From: Engraulis encrasicolus
Lineage: Eukaryota; Chordata; Actinopteri; Clupeiformes; Engraulidae
DNA length: 64,000 nt
Direction: 5' to 3'
Assembly (NCBI RefSeq): GCF_034702125.1
Contig: NW_026945709.1
Location: 671,967 to 735,966, forward strand
Position 1 is the stretch's first letter. Every line of letters begins with the position of its first letter. The translations under genes and the position numbers were made by a program. The notes beneath the pieces were generated by a model. That model ran no database searches. It saw only the letters and a list, made by a program, of their open reading frames with translations, and was not told the DNA's origin. Positions 26,183 to 37,596 of the stretch are shown piece by piece.

Positions 26183-26772
26183 CAAACAAACTCTCTACAC
26201 ACTGTCTCCCCAGGGCCAGGCGTGAGTAATGCTTCTTTTTGTGATCATTCTTTTAGTCCCCTAAGAGCCGCCTCTGGGTGTTTGGGTGTCTGTGGCGTAT
26301 CCAATTGATTAATTTACTCCTTCACCTGTTGTTTGATGCTTGTAAACTGCTTTTGCTTTTATGTGCTGTTGATAGGAGTCAGTAGTCAAGAGTCTTCTCA
26401 AAACAGACGTCATTTGTGTAGCATAGTAACCTGCATGCCAATTCACACACGTAAAGTCAGTGGGTCCTGTCTGCTCCAAGGTTGAAAGAATAAAACGGTA
26501 ATATAATATTAGCCAAACAGGTATCAGATGGATAGACAGCACAACCTCTCACCATCATGTTTAATTACACCCCCCGCCTCTCTCTCTCTCTCTCTCTGAC
26601 CCCCTTTCTTCTCCTCTCCTCTTCTCTTGCTCCATCACTCCATCCAATTCCCCTGCCGATCATTTGATTAAATGGTACTAACCCGTGTAGCCGAATTTGG
26701 AATGTAGATTAAGAGAGGGCTGGGAGGCTGTGGCCCGAGAAGTCACAGACACTCATGAGTGCGGATGACCAT
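26183..26772. other. No feature recognised
   Basis: Unassigned, with a CT-rich stretch at 26577-26640. Confidence 0.5.
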
Positions 26773-26785
26773 ACACACACACACA

Positions 26786-26838
<53 letters not shown>

Positions 26839-26863
26839 GTGACAGACACGCCCTACCCTAACT

Positions 26864-26926
<63 letters not shown>

Positions 26927-26975
26927 TGACAGACACGCCCTACCTAACTTAACACACACGCACGCAAGCACACAC
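26773..26975. repeat. Duplicated (AC)n with GTGACAGACACGCCCTACC unit
   Basis: Two AC runs, each followed by TGACAGACACGCCCTACC and AACTTAAC, about 100 bp apart. It is a second case of a tandem duplication carrying a microsatellite. Confidence 0.85.
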
Positions 26976-27589
26976 ACACGCTATATTTCAACCCCTTCTC
27001 TAACTTTTAATCCCCAGATATTCAGTGTCGTGCTTCCCCACCATCTCAAACTTTTAATGTATGTGACCTTATGTCTTTTTTTCTCCTGACCTTCTTCTTT
27101 TATCCTTACCCCTCCCCCCCTCCCTCCTCTACACCTGTCCTCCACTCCTCTCCTCTCCTCTCACCTCCCCATTCCCTTGTCTACATCTATCTCACATAAG
27201 TTTCATCCACTTGCTTAAAGTGCAAATCGGAAGGAACTGCTGCGAAACAGAGAGGGAGAGAGAAAGAGAAACAGAGACGGGACAGAAAAGAGAGAGGGGG
27301 AAGAAAGGCAGAAAGAGAAAGTGAGAAAAAGAGTGACGCCGAGAAAAACGTATAGGAAAGAAATACGGAGGTGATGGAGCGATAGAAGGAGAGAAATATG
27401 AAACAGAGAGAATTTTGAGAGGTGTGGTTGCCTGGATGGACAGCATGTGCAGTGCAGGGTGAGGTGAGGAGGGGAATAGGAATGGAGGAGAAGAGGAATG
27501 AGAGGAGAGGGTCGAGTGTGAATTCAGAAATACGCCTGCTGTGTCAACTGGGAGAGGCTGGCAGTTTTGTTCTACACCACCCCAGTGGA

Positions 27590-27594
<5 letters not shown>
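26976..27594. other. Strand-asymmetric pyrimidine and purine tracts
   Basis: The + strand is C/T-rich at 27065-27180 and G/A-rich at 27245-27420. No gene. Confidence 0.55.

Positions 27595-27670
<76 letters not shown>
27595..27670. repeat. (TG)n microsatellite
   Basis: About 76 bp of TG, continuing into GCGCGTGGACGTGTG. Confidence 0.95.
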
Positions 27671-27674
<4 letters not shown>

Positions 27675-27845
27675 TGGACGTGTGTTTGCATGTGACTGTG
27701 CGTGTGTGTGCGTCTTTGTTTTTTCATGTGGCATTGATGTTTAATGCGAGTCCCAGTAGGCTATGTGATGGAGATTTTAATGTTTAATTTTGTTTGCTAG
27801 GATAACTACAATGCTCTTGAACTCAGTGTTCTTGTGTTCAATTTC

Positions 27846-27873
27846 TGTGTGTGTGTGTGTGTGTGTTTGTGCG

Positions 27874-27911
<38 letters not shown>

Positions 27912-28095
27912 TGCGTGTGTGCGTGTTTCTGTGACAGAAAAATTTAATTTGCACATAAGGACACAGGCACACACACACACACACACACACACACTGTTCT
28001 TGTACAAAAGAAAGGACAAATAAAGCCCGAGAGATGGAGATGGAGAGATAGAAAAGATAATAATCTCTCTCTCTCTCACTCACACACACATGCAC
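27846..28095. repeat. TG and AC tracts facing each other
   Basis: TG at 27846-27925 (with TTTGTGCG interruptions) and AC at 27966-27993 are complementary and separated by about 40 bp, so the strand could fold back. A CT run and a second short AC tract follow near 28064-28090. Confidence 0.8.
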
Positions 28096-28241
28096 ACGCA
28101 CCCCCACACGTACACACCATATAGGCCTACATTATACCCGCTGAGGATGTCAGGTATCCAGGGCAACAGATCCATGCTGAAGTCCTCAGCCAACATTAAT
28201 AGACTGAAGACAATTCCCTTCTCCCTCAACGCAAAGGGCAT

Positions 28242-28624
<383 letters not shown>

Positions 28625-28742
28625 GCACACACACATACACACGCACGCACACACACGTACAAACACAAACACACACACACACACACACACGCACACACAC
28701 ATACACACGCACGCACACACACGTACAAACACAAACACACAC
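28625..28742. repeat. AC-derived minisatellite, two units of about 60 bp
   Basis: CACACGCACGCACACACACG followed by TACAAACACAAACACAC occurs twice, near 28637 and 28704, with an AC spacer. Confidence 0.85.
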
Positions 28743-28799
28743 CTTGTCTCTTCAGAAACACATCCTCTCTCTTCCTCACTCTTGAGACTGAGATGCTGT

Positions 28800-28979
28800 G
28801 GCAACTGTGGCCAAAAGGTTAGAGAAATGCTCTTAAGATCATGGGGTTGCTGGATCAAACACCATCATTTCCTGAAGGAAGGATGTACTTGGTTGCCATT
28901 CACTCTGGATGATGTGCTCTTGAGCAAGGCAAAGCAACTAAACATGGCTTTACATAAAAGGATTAGCAAAATGTAATGC
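28800..28979 (+). mobile_element. tRNA-derived SINE
   Basis: GGTTAGAGAAATGCTCTTAAG fits a polymerase III A box and GGTTGCTGGATCAAAC a B box, about 30 bp apart. The body includes CTCTTGAGCAAGGCA, typical of teleost tRNA SINEs, and the 3' end AAAAGGATTAGCAAAATGTAATG corresponds to the usual ATAAAAGCGTCTGC..ATGTAATG tail. Box sequences are degenerate, so it is probably silent. No target duplication was checked beyond eye inspection. Confidence 0.65.
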
Positions 28980-29478
28980 AGTCTAACCTCCACCTCCACA
29001 ACATGTCATCATGCATTGCGTATATAGATGACACGCTGATTTTAACAGACTATCGCGTGTGTCCAATACACCTTTGCAAGTTAAGACGTGCTCCACAACG
29101 CCCTGTGACAGGTTAGGTTTAGGGATGGTTTTGGTTTAGGCACAATTTAGCTAGAAATTCACCAAATGTCGCCGTTCTTGTCAAAAGTAAAACAGCAGAA
29201 ACATGGCTTTACTGACACGTTAGGTTTAGGGATGGTTTTGGTTAAGGCACACCAAAGCATATTTGAGTTTAGCCACAGAAATGCGCTGTGGCAAAAGAAA
29301 ATCGCCGAAACGGCGGGAAAACTGTGCAAACCTCATCACGTGTCATAAGTGCACGAAAGCGCTTTACCGCTGCGTCTGAGGAGCATGTGGCAACTTCAAA
29401 AGGCGTCGCACCGACACGCAGAATGCGCTGTCGTGCGATACATACGCTAAAACACGATGACAGCCTCACCTGCAAGAC
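28980..29478. repeat. Direct repeat with GGTTAGGTTTAGGGATGG core
   Basis: TTAGGTTTAGGGATGGTTTTGGTT occurs near 29112 and 29220 (given here as its core), about 108 bp apart, each after a GACAGG or GACACG word. The remaining 200 bp hold frames on both strands without a family motif. Confidence 0.5.
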
Positions 29479-29486
29479 CTCTATGG

Positions 29487-29690
29487 CAGTGTTTCCCAAC
29501 CTTTTCTGTCCTGCGTACCCCCTAAGCCATTTTGTCATATGATGAGTAACCCCTCGCCCTCACACATGCTCTGTTCCTCTTTCCCAATGTGACTACACTC
29601 AATATATTTGCTATTACATTTTTCCGTGTACCCCCTGAGGCGTGCTCGCGTACCCCTAGTGGTACACGTACCCCTGGTTGGGAAACACTG
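29487..29690. mobile_element. 204-bp hAT MITE with exact 8-bp duplication
   Basis: Termini CAGTGTTTCCCAACC and GGTTGGGAAACACTG are perfect inverted repeats. CTCTATGG directly flanks both sides (29479-29486 and 29691-29698). CAG-type ends with an 8-bp duplication define the hAT superfamily. The interior carries GTACCCC repeats on both sides (GCGTACCCCCTAAG, CGTACCCCTAGTGG) and no coding frame. Confidence 0.9.
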
Positions 29691-29758
29691 CTCTATGGCA
29701 AGGCTGGGCTGGCATGCAATACTGGTGAGAGTGGCACTGTTGGACTTGGGTCTGGTGG

Positions 29759-30090
<332 letters not shown>

Positions 30091-30129
30091 CTGTTTGTGT
30101 GTGTGTGCGTGTACACAGACACACACATG

Positions 30130-30162
<33 letters not shown>

Positions 30163-30191
30163 CCACACACACACACACAGACACACACATG

Positions 30192-30224
<33 letters not shown>

Positions 30225-30240
30225 CCACACACACACACCA
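30091..30240. repeat. AC-derived minisatellite, two units of about 62 bp
   Basis: CAGACACACACATGCACACA plus CGCGCGCACACAC occurs twice, near 30117 and 30179, after a short TG run. The TG and AC parts are complementary. Confidence 0.85.
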
Positions 30241-30418
30241 ACAACAACAGAAAAAGTTATCTACAGAAAATTTCTGACTGACAGGTGCATGCTGTGTGAC
30301 GGTGTGTGTGTTTCTGAGTGTTTGCATAGGAGATCTAAGGAGAAGCATTTTCATGTTGGCAAGAAATCTATCAAATTGCAGATTTTCTGATCCTCTGGCA
30401 GCTGAACCAGAGGTGTGC

Positions 30419-30605
30419 AGACACACACACACAGAATCAAATACAAACACCCACACACATATACACAGAATCAAATACAATCACCCACACACACAGAATC
30501 AAATACAAACACCCACACCCACACTCACGCATGGACGCATGCACACCACACCCACGCACATGCACGTGCACCACACGCACACACATACACACACACACAC
30601 ACACA

Positions 30606-30675
<70 letters not shown>

Positions 30676-30695
30676 CATACACACACACACACACA
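30419..30695. repeat. AATCAAATACAA minisatellite and (AC)n
   Basis: ACACAGAATCAAATACAAAC with CACCCACAC occurs three times between 30430 and 30520, followed by ACGC-rich sequence and a pure AC run at about 30586-30694. Confidence 0.85.
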
Positions 30696-31212
30696 AGCTC
30701 AACATATTAGCCCATTGTTATACAAGTGCCCACTTCTGGTTGTGTCGCTCTGTTGTCTGTTTCCTCTCTGCTTCTGCTGTGGAGCTTGTATTGTGCAATG
30801 CATTGTGTTGTGTTGTGTTGCTTGGCGACTGTTGTGTTGCTCTGGGATCTTGAGGATGGTGCAGTGCACTGTAGTCCGTAGCAACATCACAGGAAGCTTA
30901 AACACAATATCATTATCAAGTAAGGATTAAAATGGCCATAATGCAGTGAATTTCCTGTGGTGTGACTTCATTTTCCTGCGGTGTGACATGCCTATGTGTT
31001 GATGCAGGACACAAATAACTGGGTGTGGCCTGTGGAACTTGAGCATTGCAATGCATTATGGGGATTGTTGTCACAAATCCACAAGCACAAAAAAGTCATT
31101 TTCTGCCTTTTCTCGGCCGAGAAGGCGCCAAATTAAAAATGTATACTACCATTCTACTATATTATATGACCCACTTTCAATACATATCCATGTCTCCACC
31201 GGTGGAATGCCC
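30696..31212. other. Unassigned; possible TTAA-MITE terminus at its end
   Basis: CCACCGGTGGAATGCCCCTTTAA at 31197-31217 looks like the end of a fish TTAA-target MITE abutting the LINE fragment, but a matching left end was not found. Confidence 0.35.
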
Positions 31213-31316
31213 CTTTAAGCACAGCACACCTGAAATACAGTCTGGCTTGCTCAAATTGTTCAACCTTGTCCTATGTTCTGGATTTTTTTCCTGACATCTG
31301 GAATGAAGGCATCATC

Positions 31317-31520
31317 AGAGAGAGTAGAGAGAGAGAGGTTCCATTGGCCCATTGTTTCCTGGTTCTATTATGGCCCCCCTTAGGCAGACCTAGGCAGACC
31401 TAAGGACTGTTCTATTCATTGTAGGAGCATTATGACACGCCCCTTTAGGCAGACCGGAACCTGGTCACATTAGGTGCCCATAGAAACCTATTATGTTGGC
31501 ATATCTCTATACTTAAAGAA
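31317..31520. mobile_element. About 200-bp repeat inserted in the LINE
   Basis: The RT reading (PDIWNEGII) stops at a GAGAGAGTAGAGAGAGAG stretch and resumes with a GGTATCATCACCCC sequence near 31527. Between them, GGCAGACC occurs three times and the right side reads ATATCTCTATACTTAAAG plus AATCTCTGG, a sequence I associate with a widespread fish MITE. Ends and duplication are not certain. Confidence 0.4.
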
Positions 31521-32008
31521 TCTCTGGTATCATCACCCCAATTCATAAAAGTGGAGACAAATTAGACTCAATAATTAGAGGTATCTGTGTGAACAGTAAC
31601 CTGGGGAAAGTATTTAGTAGCATAATGAATGAGAGAATTCAAACCGCCTTAACAAGCGCGATTCCCTGTGTAAAAAATAAATTGGTTTTCTCGCAAATCA
31701 CCGCACCTCAGATCACATTTACACCCTGCACACCCTTATCAACAAACATGTAAAAGCAAAGAAAAATGGAAAAAAATATTTCCCTGTTTTGTGGACTTTA
31801 AGAAAGCATTTGATTCGATTTGGCACACTGGATTATATTACAAGCTTTTAGAAACAGGTGTAGGGGGTAAAACATATGACATGATCAAATCTATGTATTC
31901 AAATAATAAATGTGCATAAAAATGGGCAAAAAAACAAACTGAATTCTTTAGACAGGAACGAGGAGTGCGACAAGGATGCAGCCTGAGCCCAACTCTGTTC
32001 AACATCTA

Positions 32009-33454
32009 CAAACCCCAACTCCGATGAAGTTGGGACGTTTGGTAAACAGTGAATAAAATCAAAATGCTATCATTTTCAAAACATTCAATCTATTCATTAG
32101 ATGGAGAATAGTGAAAAGACAACATATTAAGTGTTAAAACCGAGAAAAAATATTGTTTTGGGGGACTTATGTACTCATTTCTAATTTGATGAATCCAACA
32201 CGTCTCAAAAGAGTTGGGACGGGGACAATAAATGGCAGCAAATGTCGAGGAAGACTAAAAACAAAACAAAAGACAACACTTAACAGTTAAGTACATTAAC
32301 CGATGAGATGATTTTATATAAAAAAACAGTGTTAATTCCTATCTTGGACATGATTTCACCAGCTTAAATGGTGGGTGTATTCCTTGTCATGTTTTGCAAT
32401 GTTTTCCTTTCTGTAGTGCTTACAGTGTGACAGGTCTTGACCAAAAACCCACCATTTTATCACCTGCTGGTCCTTATGGTGGAGCCAAACTGTTAAAACA
32501 TAGTAGAGAATGCAATTTGACCTTACTATGTGGCAGTAATCGAAGATCTCCCTTCAAAATATAATGCATGAGTGCCTTTTCATGCTGTTTAAAACCCATT
32601 TATACCATTCAGCACTGTATTTAACTCTACAGATGAGTGAGAACATCTTAACCAATGCACTACTGCACCCGCATGCCATCATGGAGGCTGACTTTTGAAG
32701 TTAACACTATCACAAGTTGGATGGTCCATTTTCACTGTAGCACAGGATGTGCAATGCTCTATTATTGTCAAAAAGAATGGACTTCTACAACTTCTGCTGA
32801 CTTCTGTAAGCAAAGGACAGTTTCCCATGTCTTCTGGGTCTATTTCAAGTGAGCTCATGTGCTTAGGAGAATGTTACACCCCTGTATCATTTGCATGCAT
32901 TAAGCATTCTTAATATGGTCAATTTTCAATAGCTCTAATTCCTGGAGTGCTAGAGTGAGACTACAGCCAATATATATTTCATGATGTCATGAACCAATAC
33001 AATGATTTTATTAACAAAAATATGTCTTATATACACTCAATCGTGGTAAATCAAAGGGAATTCAAAAATGTATGTAATAACTATGGTAATTATTCCCTTT
33101 GCATCTTTAATTCTGAGTGACTCAGCCTCTCTGTGATGATCTTATACCTGGACACCTATATTTTCCGTCAGTACAATTCATTTTGAAATGTTCTTCTTTG
33201 TTGTTTTATCTTATTTGGATGTTTACTAAATTTCACTGATCCCCGTCCCAACTCTTTTGAGACGTGTTGGATTTATCAAATTAGAAATGAGTACATGTCC
33301 CCCAAAACAATATTTTTTCTCGGTTTTAACACTTAATATGTTGTCTTTTCACTATTCTCCATCTAATGAATAGATTGAATGTTTTGAAAATGATAGCATT
33401 TTGATTTTATTCACTGTTTACCAAACGTCCCAACTTCATCGGAGTTGGGGTTTG
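32009..33454. mobile_element. Tc1/mariner-like element, copy 2, inside the LINE
   Basis: Termini CAAACCCCAACTCC and GGAGTTGGGGTTTG are flanked by TA (32007-32008, 33455-33456). Removing the element and one TA restores ATCTACATTAATGAA, which reads IYINE in the LINE frame, so the insertion site and the TA duplication are exact. Sequence and length (1446 bp) match copy 1 at 3714-5144 with only scattered changes and short indels. Internal frames are short and mirrored between the copies. Confidence 0.9.
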
Positions 33455-34447
33455 TACATTAATGAACTAGCGGTGCAACTGGAACAATCTGCAGGCCTTG
33501 GACTCTCCAAAACACAGAAATTAAATTCCTGCTCTTTGCAGATGATTTGGTGCTTCTTTCTCCAACGGAACAGGGCCTACAACGCCATCTAGACCTTCTG
33601 TCAAGCTACTGTCAGACCTGGGCCCTGACAGTAAATCAAACAAAATCAAAAATCATGATATTCCAAAAGAAACCCAGATGTCAGGAAAACAGATACCTGT
33701 TCACTCTAGGAAGCACCGCCCTGGAGCACACGATGTAGTATACTTACCTGGGCCTGATCATTACTGCATCAGGTAGTTTAAGCAAGGCAGTGAATGCACT
33801 AAAAGAAAAAGCCCGCAGAGCCCTCTATGCAATAAAATCCAAATTTTACGATATAAATATACCAATTTCAATCTGGTGCAAATTATTTGACAGTATTATA
33901 CAGCCCATTGCGTTATATGGAAGTGAGTTCTGGGTTCCACTCAGCATGCATGACTACACTGCGTGGGACAAGCACCCAATAGAAGCCCTACATATAGAAT
34001 GTTGTCGATCCATTTTTAAAGTCCAAATAAAAACACCAAACAATGCATGTAGGGCAGAATTAGGCCGTTACCCATTAGCGATACCCATTCAAAAACGAGC
34101 CTCCGACCCCTTTTGCGGCAAAGTATGTTTCACAATGCCACATCCTGAGAGAATCGCTTTTGGAATATGTATTATTGCAGCTAGTCACCATCTCTTGGAC
34201 GATTACTCTACTCAAACCTCAGAAATGTTAAGCTTAGTTGGATGCATATAGAAATGTTAATTTGATGCATGTATAAATGTTAGTTGGATATACTGTATGT
34301 ATAGCCATATCCATACCTTTTACCTTTATCTGTTGTGATTCAAATTAGAGATGTCCCAATCCGATATTTGGATTGGATCGGCCGCCGATATGTACATTGA
34401 CTGGTGGCGTCGCCTATACAGACGGTCATGGAAATTTGATGCTAGCT

Positions 34448-34933
34448 CTATGCCTCTGAGCCTCTGAACTCACGCGCGTGCAAAACGGCACTCTTTGGGG
34501 TGAAGTGCGGTCCAATCCAGTGTGCGGTTAAACTGATTAAAGATAACGGGCGGTGGTCACAGCTCCAGATATCTGTAGTAAAGCTAATAGCACTTGCATT
34601 CACAATTTCGTTTGCAATGTAACCTTGCACATCTGTATGGATTTGGGGGATCGTCTTTTCAAGGATGTAATGCCGGCTTGGCATGTTATAGCGTGGCTCC
34701 AGATGGTCGATGGTGCGACGAAACCCCACTTTGCTAACCAGAGATACTGGCTCGTCATCTAAAATGATCTGCTCCGCAATGACCCTAGTCATTGCTTGTG
34801 CTTTGGTACTGTTTAGGGGCAGTTTGTCGCGTTTCCCAAACGTATCTGCCAGTGTTACCTGGGTAGGGCCTTTCTTTTTATCTTCTGTTTTCTTCACGAA
34901 TTCTGCATGTTGTTTAGGATGGTATTTTGCCAA
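34448..34933 (-). pseudogene. hAT transposase fragment, N-terminal half
   Basis: A 161-aa open stretch begins MAKYHPKQH, which could follow a BED zinc finger, and continues through KAQAMTRVIAEQIILDDEPV, FRRTIDHLEPRY and SFTTDIWSCD. The last motif holds the first catalytic aspartate region of hAT transposases (TTDIW). No C-terminal domain follows in this orientation. It is uninterrupted over 161 codons, so decay is recent relative to the LINE. Confidence 0.8.
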
Positions 34934-35145
34934 GTGCTTTAGACCGGCAGATCACCCCAGGGGCACTGATTCAGTTGGAGAGCTACCTGAGTCAGCCTCC
35001 ACTTGGGCGTAAGAACAATCCTTTTCACTACTGGAGAGACAATGAGGCTCGACTACCCGTCCTGGCTGCATTAGCAGCAAAGTTCCTCAGTGCTCCTTGC
35101 ACCAGTGTTGAGAGTGAGAGGCTTTTTAGTGCCTTTTAGTGTCGA
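34927..35145 (+). pseudogene. hAT C-terminal dimerisation domain fragment
   Basis: The 70-aa frame contains NPFHYWRDNEARLPVLAALA followed by KFLSAPCTSVESERLFSAF, the conserved hATC dimerisation domain. It is on the strand opposite to the N-terminal fragment and directly abuts it near 34930. It ends at a stop shortly after the conserved SERLFS motif. Confidence 0.85.
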
Positions 35146-35651
35146 GATGCTTGTCTTTGTAAAAAAGAATCTCCCCATCATGCTGGGGCTGCATGCAGGG
35201 CAAACAGTTGGAATTGAAGGGAGTGTATAGATGGAGATGAGGAGAGGAGAGGAGAGAGAAGGGAAGAGGAGAGGAGAGGATGAGAGAGGGGAGGAGATGA
35301 GATTGGGGAGTAGAAGGCCTTTGCTTTGAAATAGTTTACTATACAGTATTTGCACTGTTTTGCACTGCTGTCTCCACTGTTTTGGTTTACACTTGTTCAA
35401 GAGCTCAGCACTGATGAGTTCAAGAGAACTTATGCTGTTAATAGACTGTTAAACTCAGGTTGTGTTTGCTTAATACAATGTACAATATTATCTGCACTTG
35501 TGGCTTAAAAGTTAAAAGGCTTGAAAGTAAAGTTGTGGTTATGCCATTTCTGTTTGCTGTTTATCATTTTATCATTTTGTTTATTTTGTGTTGATTTATT
35601 GAATAAATAGGTGAATAAAGAGGTCAGTTTCTCGTTACCAACTAATGTGTA

Positions 35652-36374
35652 TTATTCAAATGTGAAAAGAAGGAAGGTCCGCACACTGTTGCTGCTCCAA
35701 TGTCCAAAGACATTGTGGCCCGCTGCCAGGAAGTGCGCTGCTACTGGGTTGCGTGTGTCACCGCATCGAATATTACTACGATGTTCCGAGATGCGTGTGC
35801 GTAATGGTCTGCTCGTCTTACCCACATACGCAAGACCACACGGGCATTTGAGTAAATATACGACAAACGGAGTGTTGCAATTAATGACACCACGGATGTT
35901 CAAAGTCTTGCCTGTGTGTGGATGTGTGTATGTTCTGCTTCTCATTGTATAGCCACATTGTGCGCAGTTGCCGCATTTGTAGTTGCCATCGGGGATGTTA
36001 AATGGATTTTGTCTGCTCTCGTGGGTGTGAGATTTCACCAACTTGTCCCTTAAATTTGGGGCACGTCTGAAAACTACTGTCGGTGGGGCAGCGAAGATCC
36101 CTTTTAGTTTGGGGTCTGTCTCCACTACGTGCCAGTGTTTGCGAATGATCTTTTTAAATTCAGATCCCAACGGTGAGTATTTGGTTATGCACAGTGTCGA
36201 ATTTTGTTTCTGTGCTCGGCCAGATTTTGGGATTAAACATTCGTCTTGTGTGACATGGGCGAAGCGCTCGCTTGCTGCGTCAACCCATTGTTGTTTGTAA
36301 CCCCTTTCTTGAAACCTCTGGGACAGATCAGAGGCCTGTGACGCGTACGCGTCAGAACATACACACACCCACAC
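35652..36374 (-). pseudogene. Penelope-like GIY-YIG endonuclease region, copy A
   Basis: A 240-aa open frame with a linker (FVRR-type AAPPTVVFRRAPNLRDKLV), a CGNCAQC cysteine motif, and the endonuclease signature VVYLLKCPCGLAYVGKTSR followed by RTRISEHRS. This order, RT linker then GIY-YIG, is diagnostic of endonuclease-bearing Penelope-like elements, where it nicks target DNA. The true RT lies upstream of the start and is missing. The C-terminus is replaced by the element end after AAGHNV. Confidence 0.85.
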
Positions 36375-36386
36375 ACAGGCAAGACT

Positions 36387-36743
36387 TTGAACATCCGTGG
36401 TGTCATTAATTGCAACACTCCGTTTGTCGTATATTTACTCAAATGCCCGTGTGGTCTTGCGTATGTGGGTAAGACGAGCAGACCATTACGCACACGCATC
36501 TCGGAACATCGTAGTAATATTCGATGCGGTGACACACGCAACCCAGTAGCAGCGCACTTCCTGGCAGCGGGCCACAATGTCTGCACACTCAGATATACGG
36601 GGATTGAGAGAGTGGAGAGGCCTCCTAGAGGCGGCAATCACGACCGTTTGCTTTTGCAACGTGAGACTTACCACATATATGCGCTGAATACTATGTCACC
36701 CCATGGGCTAAATGAGGACTTCGATATAAAACCTTTTTTATAG
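36387..36743 (+). pseudogene. Penelope-like GIY-YIG endonuclease region, copy B
   Basis: The 118-aa frame repeats the VVYLLKCPCGLAYVGKTSR core and adds the true C-terminus (LLLQRETYHIYALNTMSP, then GLNEDFDIKPFL), matching the family ending RE-x-W/H-I-x-x-LNT-x-x-P-x-GLN. Over the shared part it differs little from copy A, which indicates that both came from one insertion event. Confidence 0.85.
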
Positions 36744-37059
36744 GCTACTTATCCTGACTTTGGTATATTATGGATTATCCCCCTTTTGTTTTGTACAGAA
36801 CTATTGAATAACTTGACATGAGACATGTCTTTGGTGATGGATCGCACTGTACATTTGGGCACTTGTCATTTTTGTTTCTATTGAGTGGTGTTCTTTTCTC
36901 TTTATGTAATTTTCTTTATTTACATGTGGGTTTCTGTGTAATTCCCCCTTTTTTCTGTTTGTGTTTTGAACTATGACCTCACTTGGAGGAGATGTCACTC
37001 AACGGCGCAATGCGCCCGCCTCTTCCTTCAAGAGTCTTTAAAAGAACTGTCATGTTACA

Positions 37060-37120
37060 CAAACTCACATACACCTGACGAAGACCAGACTGCATGGTCG
37101 AAACGTTGTGTTAATAAACC
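37060..37120 (+). ncRNA. Candidate hammerhead ribozyme core of the Penelope-like element
   Basis: CTGACGA is followed by a possible stem (GACC, loop AGACTGCAT, GGTC) and then GAAAC. These are the two conserved boxes of a hammerhead ribozyme. Penelope-like elements are known to carry such motifs in their terminal repeats. The cleavage site and stems I and III were not convincingly placed by eye. Confidence 0.4.
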
Positions 37121-37348
37121 TGGAGCAGCAACAGTGTGCGGACCTTCCTTCTTTTCATGTTTAATCGTGTTTAAGTCCGGCACCTGTCCAATCTGGATGT
37201 GCGCGCTCTCCAAAACGCTACTATTATTCAAACTCACCTAATTCAGCTGGCTAGTTGTTATCAAGAGTAGAACCCTTTTCAACACGAGTCTGACAACAAA
37301 GTAAGTTGGTTAAATGACTTAAAACTTTAATACATGCTCAGCTAGGCC

Positions 37349-37430
37349 GGTATCGGTATCGGTATCGGTATCGGTATCGGCCGGTATCGGTATCGGATCG
37401 GAAGTGAAAAAAAATATCGGTATCGGATCG
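37349..37430. repeat. (GGTATC)n repeats near the hAT right end
   Basis: About eight GGTATC hexamers interrupted by CGGCC and by ATCGGAAGTG. They fill the subterminal zone of the hAT element. Confidence 0.85.
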
Positions 37431-37462
37431 GAAGTGCAAAATCCTGGATCGGGACATCTCTA

Positions 37463-37530
37463 GTATTTGTATGACTGCTTTGGCAACATGAGTGTATTCA
37501 TATTCGTCATGCCAATAAAGCTCTTTGAAT

Positions 37531-37596
<66 letters not shown>

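Larger units (their letters stand above)
31213..34258 (+). pseudogene. LINE reverse-transcriptase pseudogene, interrupted
   Basis: Recognisable pieces in order: FKHSTPEIQ and LLKLFNLVL (31214), an ITPIHKSGDK-like stretch (31533), CFVDFKKAFDS split over two frames (31787), RGVRQGCSLSPTLFNIY (31966) and, after a Tc1-like insertion, INELAVQLEQS (33460), LLFADDLVLLSP with the FADD catalytic motif (33535), then the thumb and C-terminal NALKEKARRALYAIKSKF and NNACRAELGRYPL (33793-34080). Order and motifs are those of a non-LTR RT, probably the fish L1/Tx1-type group. The 5' end with its endonuclease is missing. Several frameshifts and stops show it is inactive. Its 3' tail continues at 37463. Confidence 0.85.
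35657..37165. mobile_element. Penelope-like retroelement, two inverted partial copies
   Basis: Two 3'-terminal parts of the same element point outward from a junction near 36350: a minus-strand copy (36374 to 35657) and a plus-strand copy (36353 to 37165). Both finish with GGAGCAGCAACAGTGTGCGG plus ACCTTCCTTCTTTTCA, so the insertion is bounded by inverted ends of about 40 bp. Each copy includes a GIY-YIG domain. Such partial inverted arrangements are known for Penelope-like elements. The minus copy lacks the part between CACAATGTC and GGAGCAGC. The RT domain is absent from both. Confidence 0.8.
34346..37462. mobile_element. hAT element, rearranged, inserted in LINE 3' region
   Basis: Ends TAGAGATGTCCCAATCC and GGATCGGGACATCTCTA are inverted repeats typical of a widespread fish hAT. 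LINE sequence lies on both sides (CTGTTGTGATTCAAAT before, GTATTTGTATGACTGCTTTG after). An exact 8-bp duplication is not visible. The transposase is split: an N-terminal part lies on minus (34448-34933) and a C-terminal part on plus (34927-35145), so an inversion or deletion has occurred. A Penelope-like insertion occupies 35650-37170. Confidence 0.75.

Noticed and set aside
37349..37400. Telomere-like repeat
   Set aside because: The hexamer is GGTATC, not TTAGGG, and it lies in the subterminal part of a hAT element.
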